Assembly: GCF_002811985.1 (NCBI RefSeq)
Contig: NZ_NPDU01000022.1
Coordinates: 1 to 64,000 of the forward strand
Source: Leptospira adleri
GTDB taxonomy: Bacteria > Spirochaetota > Leptospiria > Leptospirales > Leptospiraceae
Direction of reading: 5' to 3'
Length of the DNA: 64,000 bases
Positions 53,513 to 61,460 of this stretch are shown in pieces; the first letter of the stretch is position 1; each line of letters starts with the position of its first letter. Under the pieces are notes generated by a model, which did no database searches, was not told the origin of the DNA, and saw only the letters and a list, made by a program, of their open reading frames with translations. The translations under genes were made by a program, and so were the position numbers.

Positions 53513-54571
53513 ATGATCGAGATCGGCTCTAAAATTCCAAAAAGATATCCCGTTTCTCTGGCTCCTATGATGGACTGGACCGATCGTCATTTTCGTTATC
53601 TTCTCAGATTGATTTCCAAACATACGTTTCTTTATACGGAGATGATTCATACGGGTGCGATTCTTCACGGAGATCGGAAACGATTCTTATCATACAATCC
53701 GGAAGAATTGCCTCTTGCGATTCAATTGGGCGGAGATCAACCGAAGGCTCTTGCGGAATGTTCCAAGATCAGTGAAGACTACGGATATTCTGAGGTCAAT
53801 CTGAATGTAGGTTGTCCGAGCGATCGTGTGAGAGAAGGAAACTTCGGCGCTTGTCTTATGGAAACACCGGAGAAAGTCGCGGAACTCGTCGCTGCGATGG
53901 ACTCGTCCGTATCGATTCCGATAACCGTTAAGTGTAGAATCGGAATCCCGGGAAAAGAAAGTTTCGAGGATCTTTGTCGATTTATCGAAGTCGTAAAGGA
54001 CGCGGGCGTAAGACGTTTTATCATCCATGCAAGAATCGCAATCTTAGGCGGTCTTTCACCCGCGCAGAATCGGCAGATTCCTCCCTTGCGTTATGCGGAC
54101 GTGGAGAGGATCAAACAAACGTTTCCGGATCTCGTCGTCGAAATCAACGGAGGGATTCGGACCTACGACGAGATCGAAGAACGATTGAAGAAGAACGACG
54201 GAGTGATGATCGGAAGAGCCGCGTATGAAACTCCGTATTTTTTTTCGGAGATCGATTCCCGTTTTTTCGGGGAGAATTCTTTGCCGCCGAGCAGAAGGGA
54301 AATCCTGATTCGGATGCAGGATTACCTCGACCGTTATGTGTTAGGCGAACCAAACTCAAAACCTCATTTCGTTCTAAGACATCTTCTCGGTTTGTTTCAC
54401 GCCGAAAAAGGAGCTCGGAGTTATCGAAGAATTCTTACCGAACAAATGTTTTCGCATTATACGCGCGATCTTTTGTTCCAAGCCGCCGGCGAGATTCCCG
54501 ATTCCGCGTTAGATTTCATTCCTTCGCAAAATAAAAAACGAAACTTCGAATCCACGATCGCTTCCGCGTAG
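53513..54571 (+). CDS. dusA: tRNA-dihydrouridine synthase DusA
   Basis: A 352-residue flavoenzyme that reduces uridines in the tRNA D loop. Typical blocks are [16 protein letters not shown] (about residue 16), [37 protein letters not shown], the catalytic Cys in GNFGACLM (about residue 106), the Lys in TVKCRIG and the IIHAR segment followed by [13 protein letters not shown], which is DusA-like. I chose the ATG at 53513, with TAAGAAG upstream; the frame is open further into the divergent gene but that part is not used. Confidence 0.93.
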   Translation: MIEIGSKIPKRYPVSLAPMMDWTDRHFRYLLRLISKHTFLYTEMIHTGAILHGDRKRFLSYNPEELPLAIQLGGDQPKALAECSKISEDYGYSEVNLNVGCPSDRVREGNFGACLMETPEKVAELVAAMDSSVSIPITVKCRIGIPGKESFEDLCRFIEVVKDAGVRRFIIHARIAILGGLSPAQNRQIPPLRYADVERIKQTFPDLVVEINGGIRTYDEIEERLKKNDGVMIGRAAYETPYFFSEIDSRFFGENSLPPSRREILIRMQDYLDRYVLGEPNSKPHFVLRHLLGLFHAEKGARSYRRILTEQMFSHYTRDLLFQAAGEIPDSALDFIPSQNKKRNFESTIASA

Positions 54572-54652
54572 CCTTTCTTCATTCTTTTATTTCCAATTCA
54601 AATTTAACTTTACAGACGCGTACGCAGAGTTAGTTTGACCCCCTTATTTTGT

Positions 54653-56575
54653 ATGAAACCGATTTCATTCGGATTATTTCTATTATGTCTACTTACCTCC
54701 GCCGTTTATTCGGAGCCTATCGATCCCGAGAAGGTTCAGCTATTGAGCGAAGGATGGGAATACTATAACGCGGACGGAAAAAGTTATCGGATCATTCTTC
54801 CCGGAGTCGGGTTGACGAGCCAGGGTTTGGAGATTCCGATCAAAGGTTATTATACGATCTCGGTCGAGTATCCGCAGACGGCTCCTTCCGGATCTCAAGG
54901 AATTTTTTTAGATAGAATTCAGTCCGCGGATAAAGTTTATTTCAACGATAAATTGATCGGCAAGACCGGCGAGATGGATCCGTATTCTCCGGCTTGGTTT
55001 CGAAGTCGTTTGTATAAGATCCCCCTGGAATCGATCGAAAGAGGAAAGAAGAATACGATTCGAATCGAGATAGAATGCCAAGAACTCGGTTTTCACTGCG
55101 GAATTTTCAGAAGTATTCCCAAGTTAGGCGACTTTGACGAACTCAAGGATGCTCTCATACAGGAAGACGCCCTTCAACTCGTGCTGATCGTTTTATTCTT
55201 AGGCGTTTTCTTACAACAGTCGATTTCATATTCTCTCAATCGATATTCGAGAGCGAGTATCTTTCTCGCGTTATCCGCCTCTCTTTTCGTATTTTGGAGA
55301 TTGCCGCTCCTTCATAAGATGCACTACATAGACATTCCTTTCGGAGTTTTATCCAGATCCTTCTTTTTGGCTCAGACGGTTTTTCCGACTTGTATATTAT
55401 ATTTTTTGTATGCGTTGTTCCGGAAAAAAACGGGCGCTGCGGCGAAACTCGTTATGAAGTCGAGTCTTGTGATCGGAGCGCTTCATCTTTTGGAACTCGA
55501 CGGGACGCAGAGAGTTTTGCTCGTTTACGCTTGGGAAGGAATTTTGTTTTCCATGTTCTTACTTCTCGTTCCGATCTTTTATTCCGAACTTCGAAAGAAG
55601 GTCATGGAAGCCCTGATTATGGTGGGAGGAGTGGGACTTCTCGCAATCTTTGCGATCGTGGACGTCGTTTTAGACAACGTTTCGGGTAAGAATATGTTCT
55701 TATCCCAGTACGGATTTTTCGCACTTCTCATTTCGGGCGCAGTGAGCATTTCGTATCAAAACGCGAGAGCTCACTCGGAACTCAAAAAATTGAATACCAC
55801 TCTGGAGGCTAAGGTCGATCAGAGGACGGAGGAATTAAAAAAGCAGAACCGAATTCTTCACGAAGAATTGGGAATGGCGGCCAATCTTCAGACAAGGTTG
55901 ATCCCTCAGCTCGACGGGAGAATCCATCGTTTGTCCGTGAACTCGGTTTATATTCCCGTGGATCAGGTAGGAGGAGATTTTCTAGATTATCATATTCTAA
56001 ATGAGAAAAAGATAATGTTTATTCTCTGCGACGTTTTGGGACACGGGGTTGCGTCCGCTTTGGTTTCTTCCATGCTCAAGGTTTCCTTTTTGGAGCTGAG
56101 CCGAAAGATGGAGGAGCCTTCCCGAATTCTTTCCGAATTGAACAACAGGATGTTTCAGGTTTTGGAGAAGAATTTTATTTCCGCCTTCGTATGTTTGTAT
56201 GATCTTGAAAAAGAAGAATTTAGATATTCGGTCGCGGGACATCCTCCGCCCGTTTTGATCCGGGAAGATCCCGTCGAGCCGGAGTTTCTAAAAGGAAGGG
56301 GAATGATTCTCGGGATGCTAAAGACGATCGAACCGGAAACTTATACGGTCGCTCTCAAAACCGGAGATCGATTTTTCTTTTATACGGACGGCGTGACGGA
56401 AGCGCTCAGTCCGCAGAGGGAAATTTTCGGAGAAAGACGACTTCTGGAAGTTCTGAAGAATAATTTTTTTAGAAATCCTAGAAATCTAAACGAAGAAATT
56501 TTGGCGACAGTGAGATCTTTTTCCTCCTCTAAAATTCCTGACGATCTAACCTACTTGACCGTGGATATATTGTAG
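54653..56575 (+). CDS. 7TMR-DISM receptor with SpoIIE-type phosphatase
   Basis: A 640-residue receptor. The signal peptide (FGLFLLCLLTSAVYS) and an extracytoplasmic DISM sensor domain (about residues 25-165) are followed by seven transmembrane helices (about 180-375), a coiled coil (about 380-415) and a PP2C/SpoIIE phosphatase domain (about 430-640) with DQVGGDFLDY, CDVLGHGVASALVSS, AGHPPPVL and FYTDGVTEAL. It probably dephosphorylates an anti-sigma antagonist in a partner-switching pathway, with the signal read outside the cell. The target is not adjacent. The ATG at 54653 is chosen over the TTG at 54635. Confidence 0.92.
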   Translation: MKPISFGLFLLCLLTSAVYSEPIDPEKVQLLSEGWEYYNADGKSYRIILPGVGLTSQGLEIPIKGYYTISVEYPQTAPSGSQGIFLDRIQSADKVYFNDKLIGKTGEMDPYSPAWFRSRLYKIPLESIERGKKNTIRIEIECQELGFHCGIFRSIPKLGDFDELKDALIQEDALQLVLIVLFLGVFLQQSISYSLNRYSRASIFLALSASLFVFWRLPLLHKMHYIDIPFGVLSRSFFLAQTVFPTCILYFLYALFRKKTGAAAKLVMKSSLVIGALHLLELDGTQRVLLVYAWEGILFSMFLLLVPIFYSELRKKVMEALIMVGGVGLLAIFAIVDVVLDNVSGKNMFLSQYGFFALLISGAVSISYQNARAHSELKKLNTTLEAKVDQRTEELKKQNRILHEELGMAANLQTRLIPQLDGRIHRLSVNSVYIPVDQVGGDFLDYHILNEKKIMFILCDVLGHGVASALVSSMLKVSFLELSRKMEEPSRILSELNNRMFQVLEKNFISAFVCLYDLEKEEFRYSVAGHPPPVLIREDPVEPEFLKGRGMILGMLKTIEPETYTVALKTGDRFFFYTDGVTEALSPQREIFGERRLLEVLKNNFFRNPRNLNEEILATVRSFSSSKIPDDLTYLTVDIL

Positions 56576-57131
56576 TTATTCCTTTCTTACATTTCGCACA
56601 ACGCCCAATTGTGATAGTGTCCTTAAAGTTCCGCGCAATTAGAATTTCAGGTAATGCTTGAAAAGCGTCAAGCCGTGAACTTTGAAATTTGTAACTCTTT
56701 AAATTCCTCAAAATCAACAGATATTTTAGTTCTCATCGAATTTATAAAATTCGTCGAAGACTCCGGCGGCAAACATAATCACTGAGTTTCCATTTAGTAA
56801 CACTGCGACAACCTTCGCACGATTTCACTTTCGTTTTTGATTCTTATTTTTGAATTTGCCCCTACAAACTCATTCTGAAAGAAGCTCTATTTATCCATTT
56901 TAAATCTGGGAAAAATATGGGACACGTTAGGAAAAACGAGACAGTTTTCGATGTAAGATTTGTTACAACGAGCAAGAGTTGGTGCGAATCATCTTTTAAA
57001 TTCAGTCGACTTGTTTTGATTTCGTTTTAGGAAATCGCGCTTTAAAAATTCGTAAAAGGCACTGATAGTATCGACTGAATTTATAAGATAAAAGAATTCA
57101 TCTTGATTTCAGCCGATATGCAGGAGATTGC
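56576..57131. other. AT-rich intergenic region
   Basis: 556 bp without a convincing gene, visibly more AT-rich than most of the window from about 56700 on. A 62-codon open frame on the minus strand (56529-56717) overlaps the end of the phosphatase gene and is probably chance. No inverted repeats or insertion-sequence ends were noticed. Confidence 0.5.
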
Positions 57132-58040
57132 ATGCAAACAAAAATATTTTGGGAAGAGGCTTTCAAAAACTGTTTCCAGTCGGGAGTTCTCGACAAAGAA
57201 AAATTTGGCAAATGTGATAGCTGGTTAAATTTAACCAACGATATCGTAGAAGAAGTGGATTTAGAGCCGCTTAAGTTTCTGAAGAATTTAAAAGAACTTC
57301 ATTTACTTTGTCCAAAACTCGCGAATAAAAAATACATATCAAAATTAGAATCTCTTAGATCAATATGTCTGAATAGCTCCTCATTGAATCAAGAAGATCT
57401 CCGACTACTGGTTGAATGTAAGCAACTAAAAAGGATTCATATTTGTAACATGCATGTTTCAAAAATCGATCTACTGAATGGATTGCCGAAACTCATCGAC
57501 CTTGATCTATTCAAGATTAGCGGCCTTTCTGCTCTCGAGCTATCTTCGCTATCGAACATAAAAAAACTTTCACTCAGTTCTTGCGACCTTGGGGACTTAA
57601 GCGATCTTTCCAAAATGAGAAAACTAAAAGAATTATCATTTTCAAATATGGAACTCGATAATTTAGAATTTTTAAAGGATTTGTCTCTATCGAAATTTGA
57701 ATCGGAATCTGAAGCTTTGAATGAGGACGGGTTGCGTCATTTATCGAAAATGTCGGGATTAAAGGAGCTTTTATATCCTCTTTCGGATTTCGAATTCTTG
57801 AAAGGCTCTAAAAAACTGGAATCAATTTTAATAGACGGTAATAAAAAAGTGAACATTAGGGCTCTATCGCATTTTCCGATCAAAATGGTCGATATTCATT
57901 TCAAAATGGATGATATTGATTATGCGGAATCCGTTGCGGTTGTGCATAAAATTAAAGCTGAAGTCAGAGGAATACATCCTAATTGTCAATTTGAATTAAC
58001 TCGAAAATACATTAGCAAGGCTGTTGCTCAACGATTCTAA
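57132..58040 (+). CDS. Leucine-rich repeat protein
   Basis: A 302-residue protein made mostly of leucine-rich repeats between about residues 35 and 240. Examples are LEPLKFLKNLKELHLLC, LLNGLPKLIDLDLFKISGL, LSNIKKLSLSSCDLGDL and MRKLKELSFSNMEL. Repeats like these are a binding scaffold. There is no signal peptide, so it may be cytosolic or exported by another route. AGGAG precedes the ATG closely. Base composition and codon use (AAA, TTA, AAT) differ from the neighbours, which suggests horizontal origin. It lies in the same direction as the phosphatase gene but 556 bp away. Confidence 0.8.
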   Translation: MQTKIFWEEAFKNCFQSGVLDKEKFGKCDSWLNLTNDIVEEVDLEPLKFLKNLKELHLLCPKLANKKYISKLESLRSICLNSSSLNQEDLRLLVECKQLKRIHICNMHVSKIDLLNGLPKLIDLDLFKISGLSALELSSLSNIKKLSLSSCDLGDLSDLSKMRKLKELSFSNMELDNLEFLKDLSLSKFESESEALNEDGLRHLSKMSGLKELLYPLSDFEFLKGSKKLESILIDGNKKVNIRALSHFPIKMVDIHFKMDDIDYAESVAVVHKIKAEVRGIHPNCQFELTRKYISKAVAQRF

Positions 58041-58192
58041 AAATGAATTCCTTCAAACTTTGACTCGTTTAAAATCCTAATTTATGCGAAACCGTAAAAA
58101 CGTTATTCTTGCTGATTGCTCAATCCAAACTTTGAGCGAATGAAACACAGCGGCAAAATCGAAATGAAAATCAAAGTTCTTGAAGAAAAAAC

Positions 58193-58801
58193 TTATTTCC
58201 TTCTCCACAGTAAAAACGTGAAGATCAAATTCATCGAAGAGAAAAGACCAAGAACAACGATCACTGTCTGATAAAACGTTTCCTTCGAAGACAGTATTTC
58301 GTTCTGTTCGCGATAAGATTTTGTCTGTAAAAGAATCGAGTTCAATTCTTCTTTAATATCCTGCACGGATCTGTAAATCTCGGAGTCCAAAAGAATTACG
58401 GTATTCGAACCCGAGCTTTTTCCGAAGCTCGCTTGCCCAAAACTTCTCTGACTCGGCATTTTTCGGAGGTTTTCAATTTCCGATTTCAATTCTTGGTTGA
58501 GAGGCCATTTTAAATATGCTTTTTGAAAGAACTGCTTTGCTCGATCGTAATTCCCGCGTTTCTTTTCTTCTCTTGCGATTCCGATCCAAGCTCGCGTTAA
58601 GATAAACTCAGCTTTCGGATCGGAAGGATTGTTTGTAAGAAGTGAGATCGCGAGACTTTCGGCTTTCGAGTATTGACTTTCTTCGAGGAGGCGTTCCCCG
58701 TCTTCGTGACTTCCTGCCATCACGTTTTCTTTGGAAGACAAGCCAAAGGAAAGAATTAAGAAGAGTATGGAAGATAGAATGACGAGCATTATCGATTTCA
58801 T
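58193..58801 (-). CDS. Exported TPR-like membrane-anchored protein
   Basis: A 202-residue protein. It has a signal peptide (IMLVILSSILFLILSFGLS), then a TPR-like region (GERLLEESQYSKAESLAISLL and YDRAKQFFQKAYLKWP), a linker and a C-terminal transmembrane helix (TVIVVLGLFSSMNLIFTFLLW). It would be held in the membrane with the TPR in the periplasm. It is the last gene of a three-gene operon: it starts 5 bp after the stop of the kelch gene. AGGTAA precedes the ATG. The open frame upstream is antisense noise inside the kelch gene. Confidence 0.72.
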   Translation of the reverse strand: MKSIMLVILSSILFLILSFGLSSKENVMAGSHEDGERLLEESQYSKAESLAISLLTNNPSDPKAEFILTRAWIGIAREEKKRGNYDRAKQFFQKAYLKWPLNQELKSEIENLRKMPSQRSFGQASFGKSSGSNTVILLDSEIYRSVQDIKEELNSILLQTKSYREQNEILSSKETFYQTVIVVLGLFSSMNLIFTFLLWRRK

Positions 58802-58806
58802 AAAAG

Positions 58807-60237
58807 TTACCTGTCGATTCGAATGACTTTGTGAGCATAGCGTGCTCTCGGCATTTTCTGAGTTTCCGTCGTCCATGTACTCGCGATCGGATTTTGAAGA
58901 CCGATGGAGTAAACAGTATCCGTTGGAATATTCAAAGCACTCGCACCGCCGAGGACGAATAACTTTCTTGTTTCGTACGAGGCTTGGGTTCCTGGAAAAT
59001 AAACCGAAGCGGGAAGAATCGGTCCGATCGTAAAGGCTCCGGAGCCGATCTGTGAAAAGTCGGTTCTGTTGGAAGGAGTGATGGAACCTACGGGTTGTAA
59101 GGTGCTCGTTCCTGTGGATCCACCGATCACCGCAAACCATTCCGGATCCGTTGGAAACAAATCCGAGTTCAAAGGTTTTACACAGGCCGAACCGGAGCCA
59201 TGTCTTGCGAGGTTGATCGAAGGTTCTCCCGCACTCGTTGTTGAGTTTACCGAAGGAACGTATCCGTCCGAAGTGACTTGAGCCGAACCATCTGCGTTGA
59301 ATCTGCCCCCTGTGAAGAGGATCGAGCCGTTGAGTCCGCAACCGGCCATATCGATTCTCGCGAAGATTGCGGTGAGTGACACATAACTTTGCCAAGCGCC
59401 GCTTGATCCGATTCCGGGAAAGAATCTGGAAACTGTATTTAAAACCGTTCCCGTCGTCATGTCGGTCGTCGTTGTTCCTGCAATGATAAAGATTTCTTCT
59501 CCGACTGAGGCGACAACTCCGCCCTGGTTTGCGGTGGGCATGTCGGCTAACGTTTTCCACTGATCCGTATAAGGATCGTAGACTTCGGTTTTTTTGGAAG
59601 CCACATACGCACCGGCTTGTTTTTCCAAACCGCCGATCACATAGATTTTATTTTTGTGAGAAACTACGTTTGCAAAAGCGCGAGGAGTTGGGATTGAAGT
59701 CGCCGAAGGAAACCAAGTGGAAGTTACCGGATCATAGAAATCAATCTGCGAAACAGGATTTGCATCGGCTCCAATTCCACCCACGACCCAAAGACCACGA
59801 GTTCTATTTGGAAAATCACTTACCCAAGTTTTAAACGCAATCGGAACCCCTTGAAGATTGCTAATATCCGAAGAACAAAAGACCGAAGCGATATAATCGG
59901 TGTTCGATTCTAAGTTTTGAAGAGTCATAGAATGAATCTTTGCATTTTCTAAACTAATACTCGCCGATTCAATTCCACCTCGTCCGTAAACAACGGATCC
60001 AGGTTGGGAAGAAGAACATTCCCAAGAGATTGTCGCCGATCTTGGCCCTAATTGTGTAACAAGGGCAAGCGTGACCTTTGCTGTTTCCGAATCGTGGATA
60101 TTCGAGAGCGGGGAGTTTTGACAATCGATCGCGAAAAATACAGAAAATAAAAATATATTAGAATATATTAATTTTTGAATTTTTTCAAATGTGTTTTTTG
60201 TAAAATCCGAGAAGAGTAGCATCTTTTTTTTGCGCAT
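58807..60237 (-). CDS. Kelch-repeat lipoprotein with fibronectin-like domain
   Basis: A lipoprotein of about 476 residues. The signal peptide ends in SVFFAIDCQNSP with the Cys in a lipobox position. A fibronectin type III-like domain follows (ALVTQLGPRSATISWECSSS, HSMTLQNLESNTDYIASVFCSS), and then a series of kelch repeats that build a beta-propeller (GLWVVGGIGADANPVSQID, KIYVIGGLEKQ, EIFIIAGTT, SILFTGGRF, KLFVLGGAS). The lipoprotein is probably surface or periplasm-facing and binds a partner. The start is uncertain: an ATG at 60309 overlaps the upstream stop (ATGA), but the ATG at 60237 or 60222 gives a usual signal peptide. Confidence 0.78.
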   Translation of the reverse strand: MRKKKMLLFSDFTKNTFEKIQKLIYSNIFLFSVFFAIDCQNSPLSNIHDSETAKVTLALVTQLGPRSATISWECSSSQPGSVVYGRGGIESASISLENAKIHSMTLQNLESNTDYIASVFCSSDISNLQGVPIAFKTWVSDFPNRTRGLWVVGGIGADANPVSQIDFYDPVTSTWFPSATSIPTPRAFANVVSHKNKIYVIGGLEKQAGAYVASKKTEVYDPYTDQWKTLADMPTANQGGVVASVGEEIFIIAGTTTTDMTTGTVLNTVSRFFPGIGSSGAWQSYVSLTAIFARIDMAGCGLNGSILFTGGRFNADGSAQVTSDGYVPSVNSTTSAGEPSINLARHGSGSACVKPLNSDLFPTDPEWFAVIGGSTGTSTLQPVGSITPSNRTDFSQIGSGAFTIGPILPASVYFPGTQASYETRKLFVLGGASALNIPTDTVYSIGLQNPIASTWTTETQKMPRARYAHKVIRIDR

Positions 60238-60305
60238 CGTCGTTGCCGGCAACATTCCTGAATCAGAAGTCCGGACCCAAGTCGCATATTCGGTGTTAAA
60301 ACGTA

Positions 60306-61187
60306 TCATAAAAGAAGACCCCATGAAATTCTGAGACCGGTCCTACAAAGAGAATCACCGGATTCTATCGTGCATTGAGAACGGATTCCCAGCCTCAGTC
60401 GGGATCCGTTGTTTAAATCCCAGGCCCAGCCCACTTCGCTTAACAATTCCGGATCGGTTCCGTTTACGGATCTGGAATCGCTCTTCCACTGGATCGCAGT
60501 AACACCTCCGCCAAAGAGAAAGTAGGGGGCGGAAGAGCCGAATTGTTTTCCGAGATAGAAGGATTGGTTCCAAAGACTCACAGAACCTTGCGTTGTGGAT
60601 GGAGAGGTTGAGTATTCCGAAAGAAATCCAAAAAACCAAAGAGGACGATTTAAGAATCCTTTTTCTAAAAAGAGTCCTGCTCCGCCGGTTGCGGGATTTG
60701 TGTGAAACCAAGATCCGTGGTTGGCTTGAACAAAAAAACTTCCACCCACAAAGAGCTGATTTTCTCCTGATCGACCGGAAAGATATTTCTCGGGTAAGTC
60801 CGGAGTTTCGTTATCAGATTCTAATGATTTGGAATTTGAATTTTGAATCTTCGCTTTCTCAATTTCAACGAAGCCTAATTCGGTTTTAAAAGTAATCTTG
60901 TCTTTTTTTCTTTCTACGATAATTCCGCGAACGGAACTTCCATCGGTGAGTTGAAACTCTGAATATTGAAACGAAGACTCCGGTCCTTTTCTTGCGTAAT
61001 CAATTCTTTGAACCTCGGACTTTGGAATTCTATACAATCTTCCTTTCCAACGGAGACTAACGCTATCCGCGCTTTCATTGATTTCATCCACGAGGAACGC
61101 ATCGCCTGATTTGAGAAGAAGTTCGGAAGAGAATAGGGGAGTTGCTAACAATATTAAAGAGACAATAACGTTTCTAAAAATTTTCAC
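60306..61187 (-). CDS. Outer-membrane-like protein with two LKSGD modules
   Basis: An exported protein of about 293 residues. After a signal peptide (NVIVSLILLATPLFSS) there are two short modules of about 45 residues. The first is LLLKSGDAFLVDEI with YRIPKSEVQRIDY, and the second is FQLTDGSSVRGIIV with a matching end. A beta-rich C-terminal domain follows (FFGFLSEYSTS, FGGGVTAIQW, WGLLL) like an outer-membrane beta-barrel. The modules resemble those of the anti-sigma and outer-membrane proteins at 43.6-45.9 kb. I suggest the GTG at 61187; a TTG at 61220 is also in frame. It is first in the operon with the kelch lipoprotein. Confidence 0.68.
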   Translation of the reverse strand: MKIFRNVIVSLILLATPLFSSELLLKSGDAFLVDEINESADSVSLRWKGRLYRIPKSEVQRIDYARKGPESSFQYSEFQLTDGSSVRGIIVERKKDKITFKTELGFVEIEKAKIQNSNSKSLESDNETPDLPEKYLSGRSGENQLFVGGSFFVQANHGSWFHTNPATGGAGLFLEKGFLNRPLWFFGFLSEYSTSPSTTQGSVSLWNQSFYLGKQFGSSAPYFLFGGGVTAIQWKSDSRSVNGTDPELLSEVGWAWDLNNGSRLRLGIRSQCTIESGDSLCRTGLRISWGLLL

Positions 61188-61460
61188 TGTGACTTTGCCA
61201 ATTTTTCCTTCGATCAGCAAGTCGGAAGTGCATCATTTTTGTAAATGAAATAAAGAATTTGTTTCAAGAACGTTACCCTTAGTACAATAAATTATTTCAG
61301 GAACAAATTCCAAAGAGTTGTCGTTCATTCTTTAGTATAACGTTATTTATAATTCAAAAATTTATAAATTGGCTTTTAGTGGAAAAATATTTTGCTTTTT
61401 TAGGCGGGCATGTCCGTTATTTGTCATTGTCGGATAGAATTTTAGGATCAAGTCTCCGGA

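Noticed and set aside
56529..56717. 62-codon minus-strand frame ending in the phosphatase gene
   Set aside because: Overlaps the end of a sure gene, and shows only one Cys pair; could be a remnant but cannot be supported.
58802..59560. Upstream half of the 455-codon minus-strand frame
   Set aside because: It is a shadow of the kelch lipoprotein gene; the real TPR protein starts at 58801.
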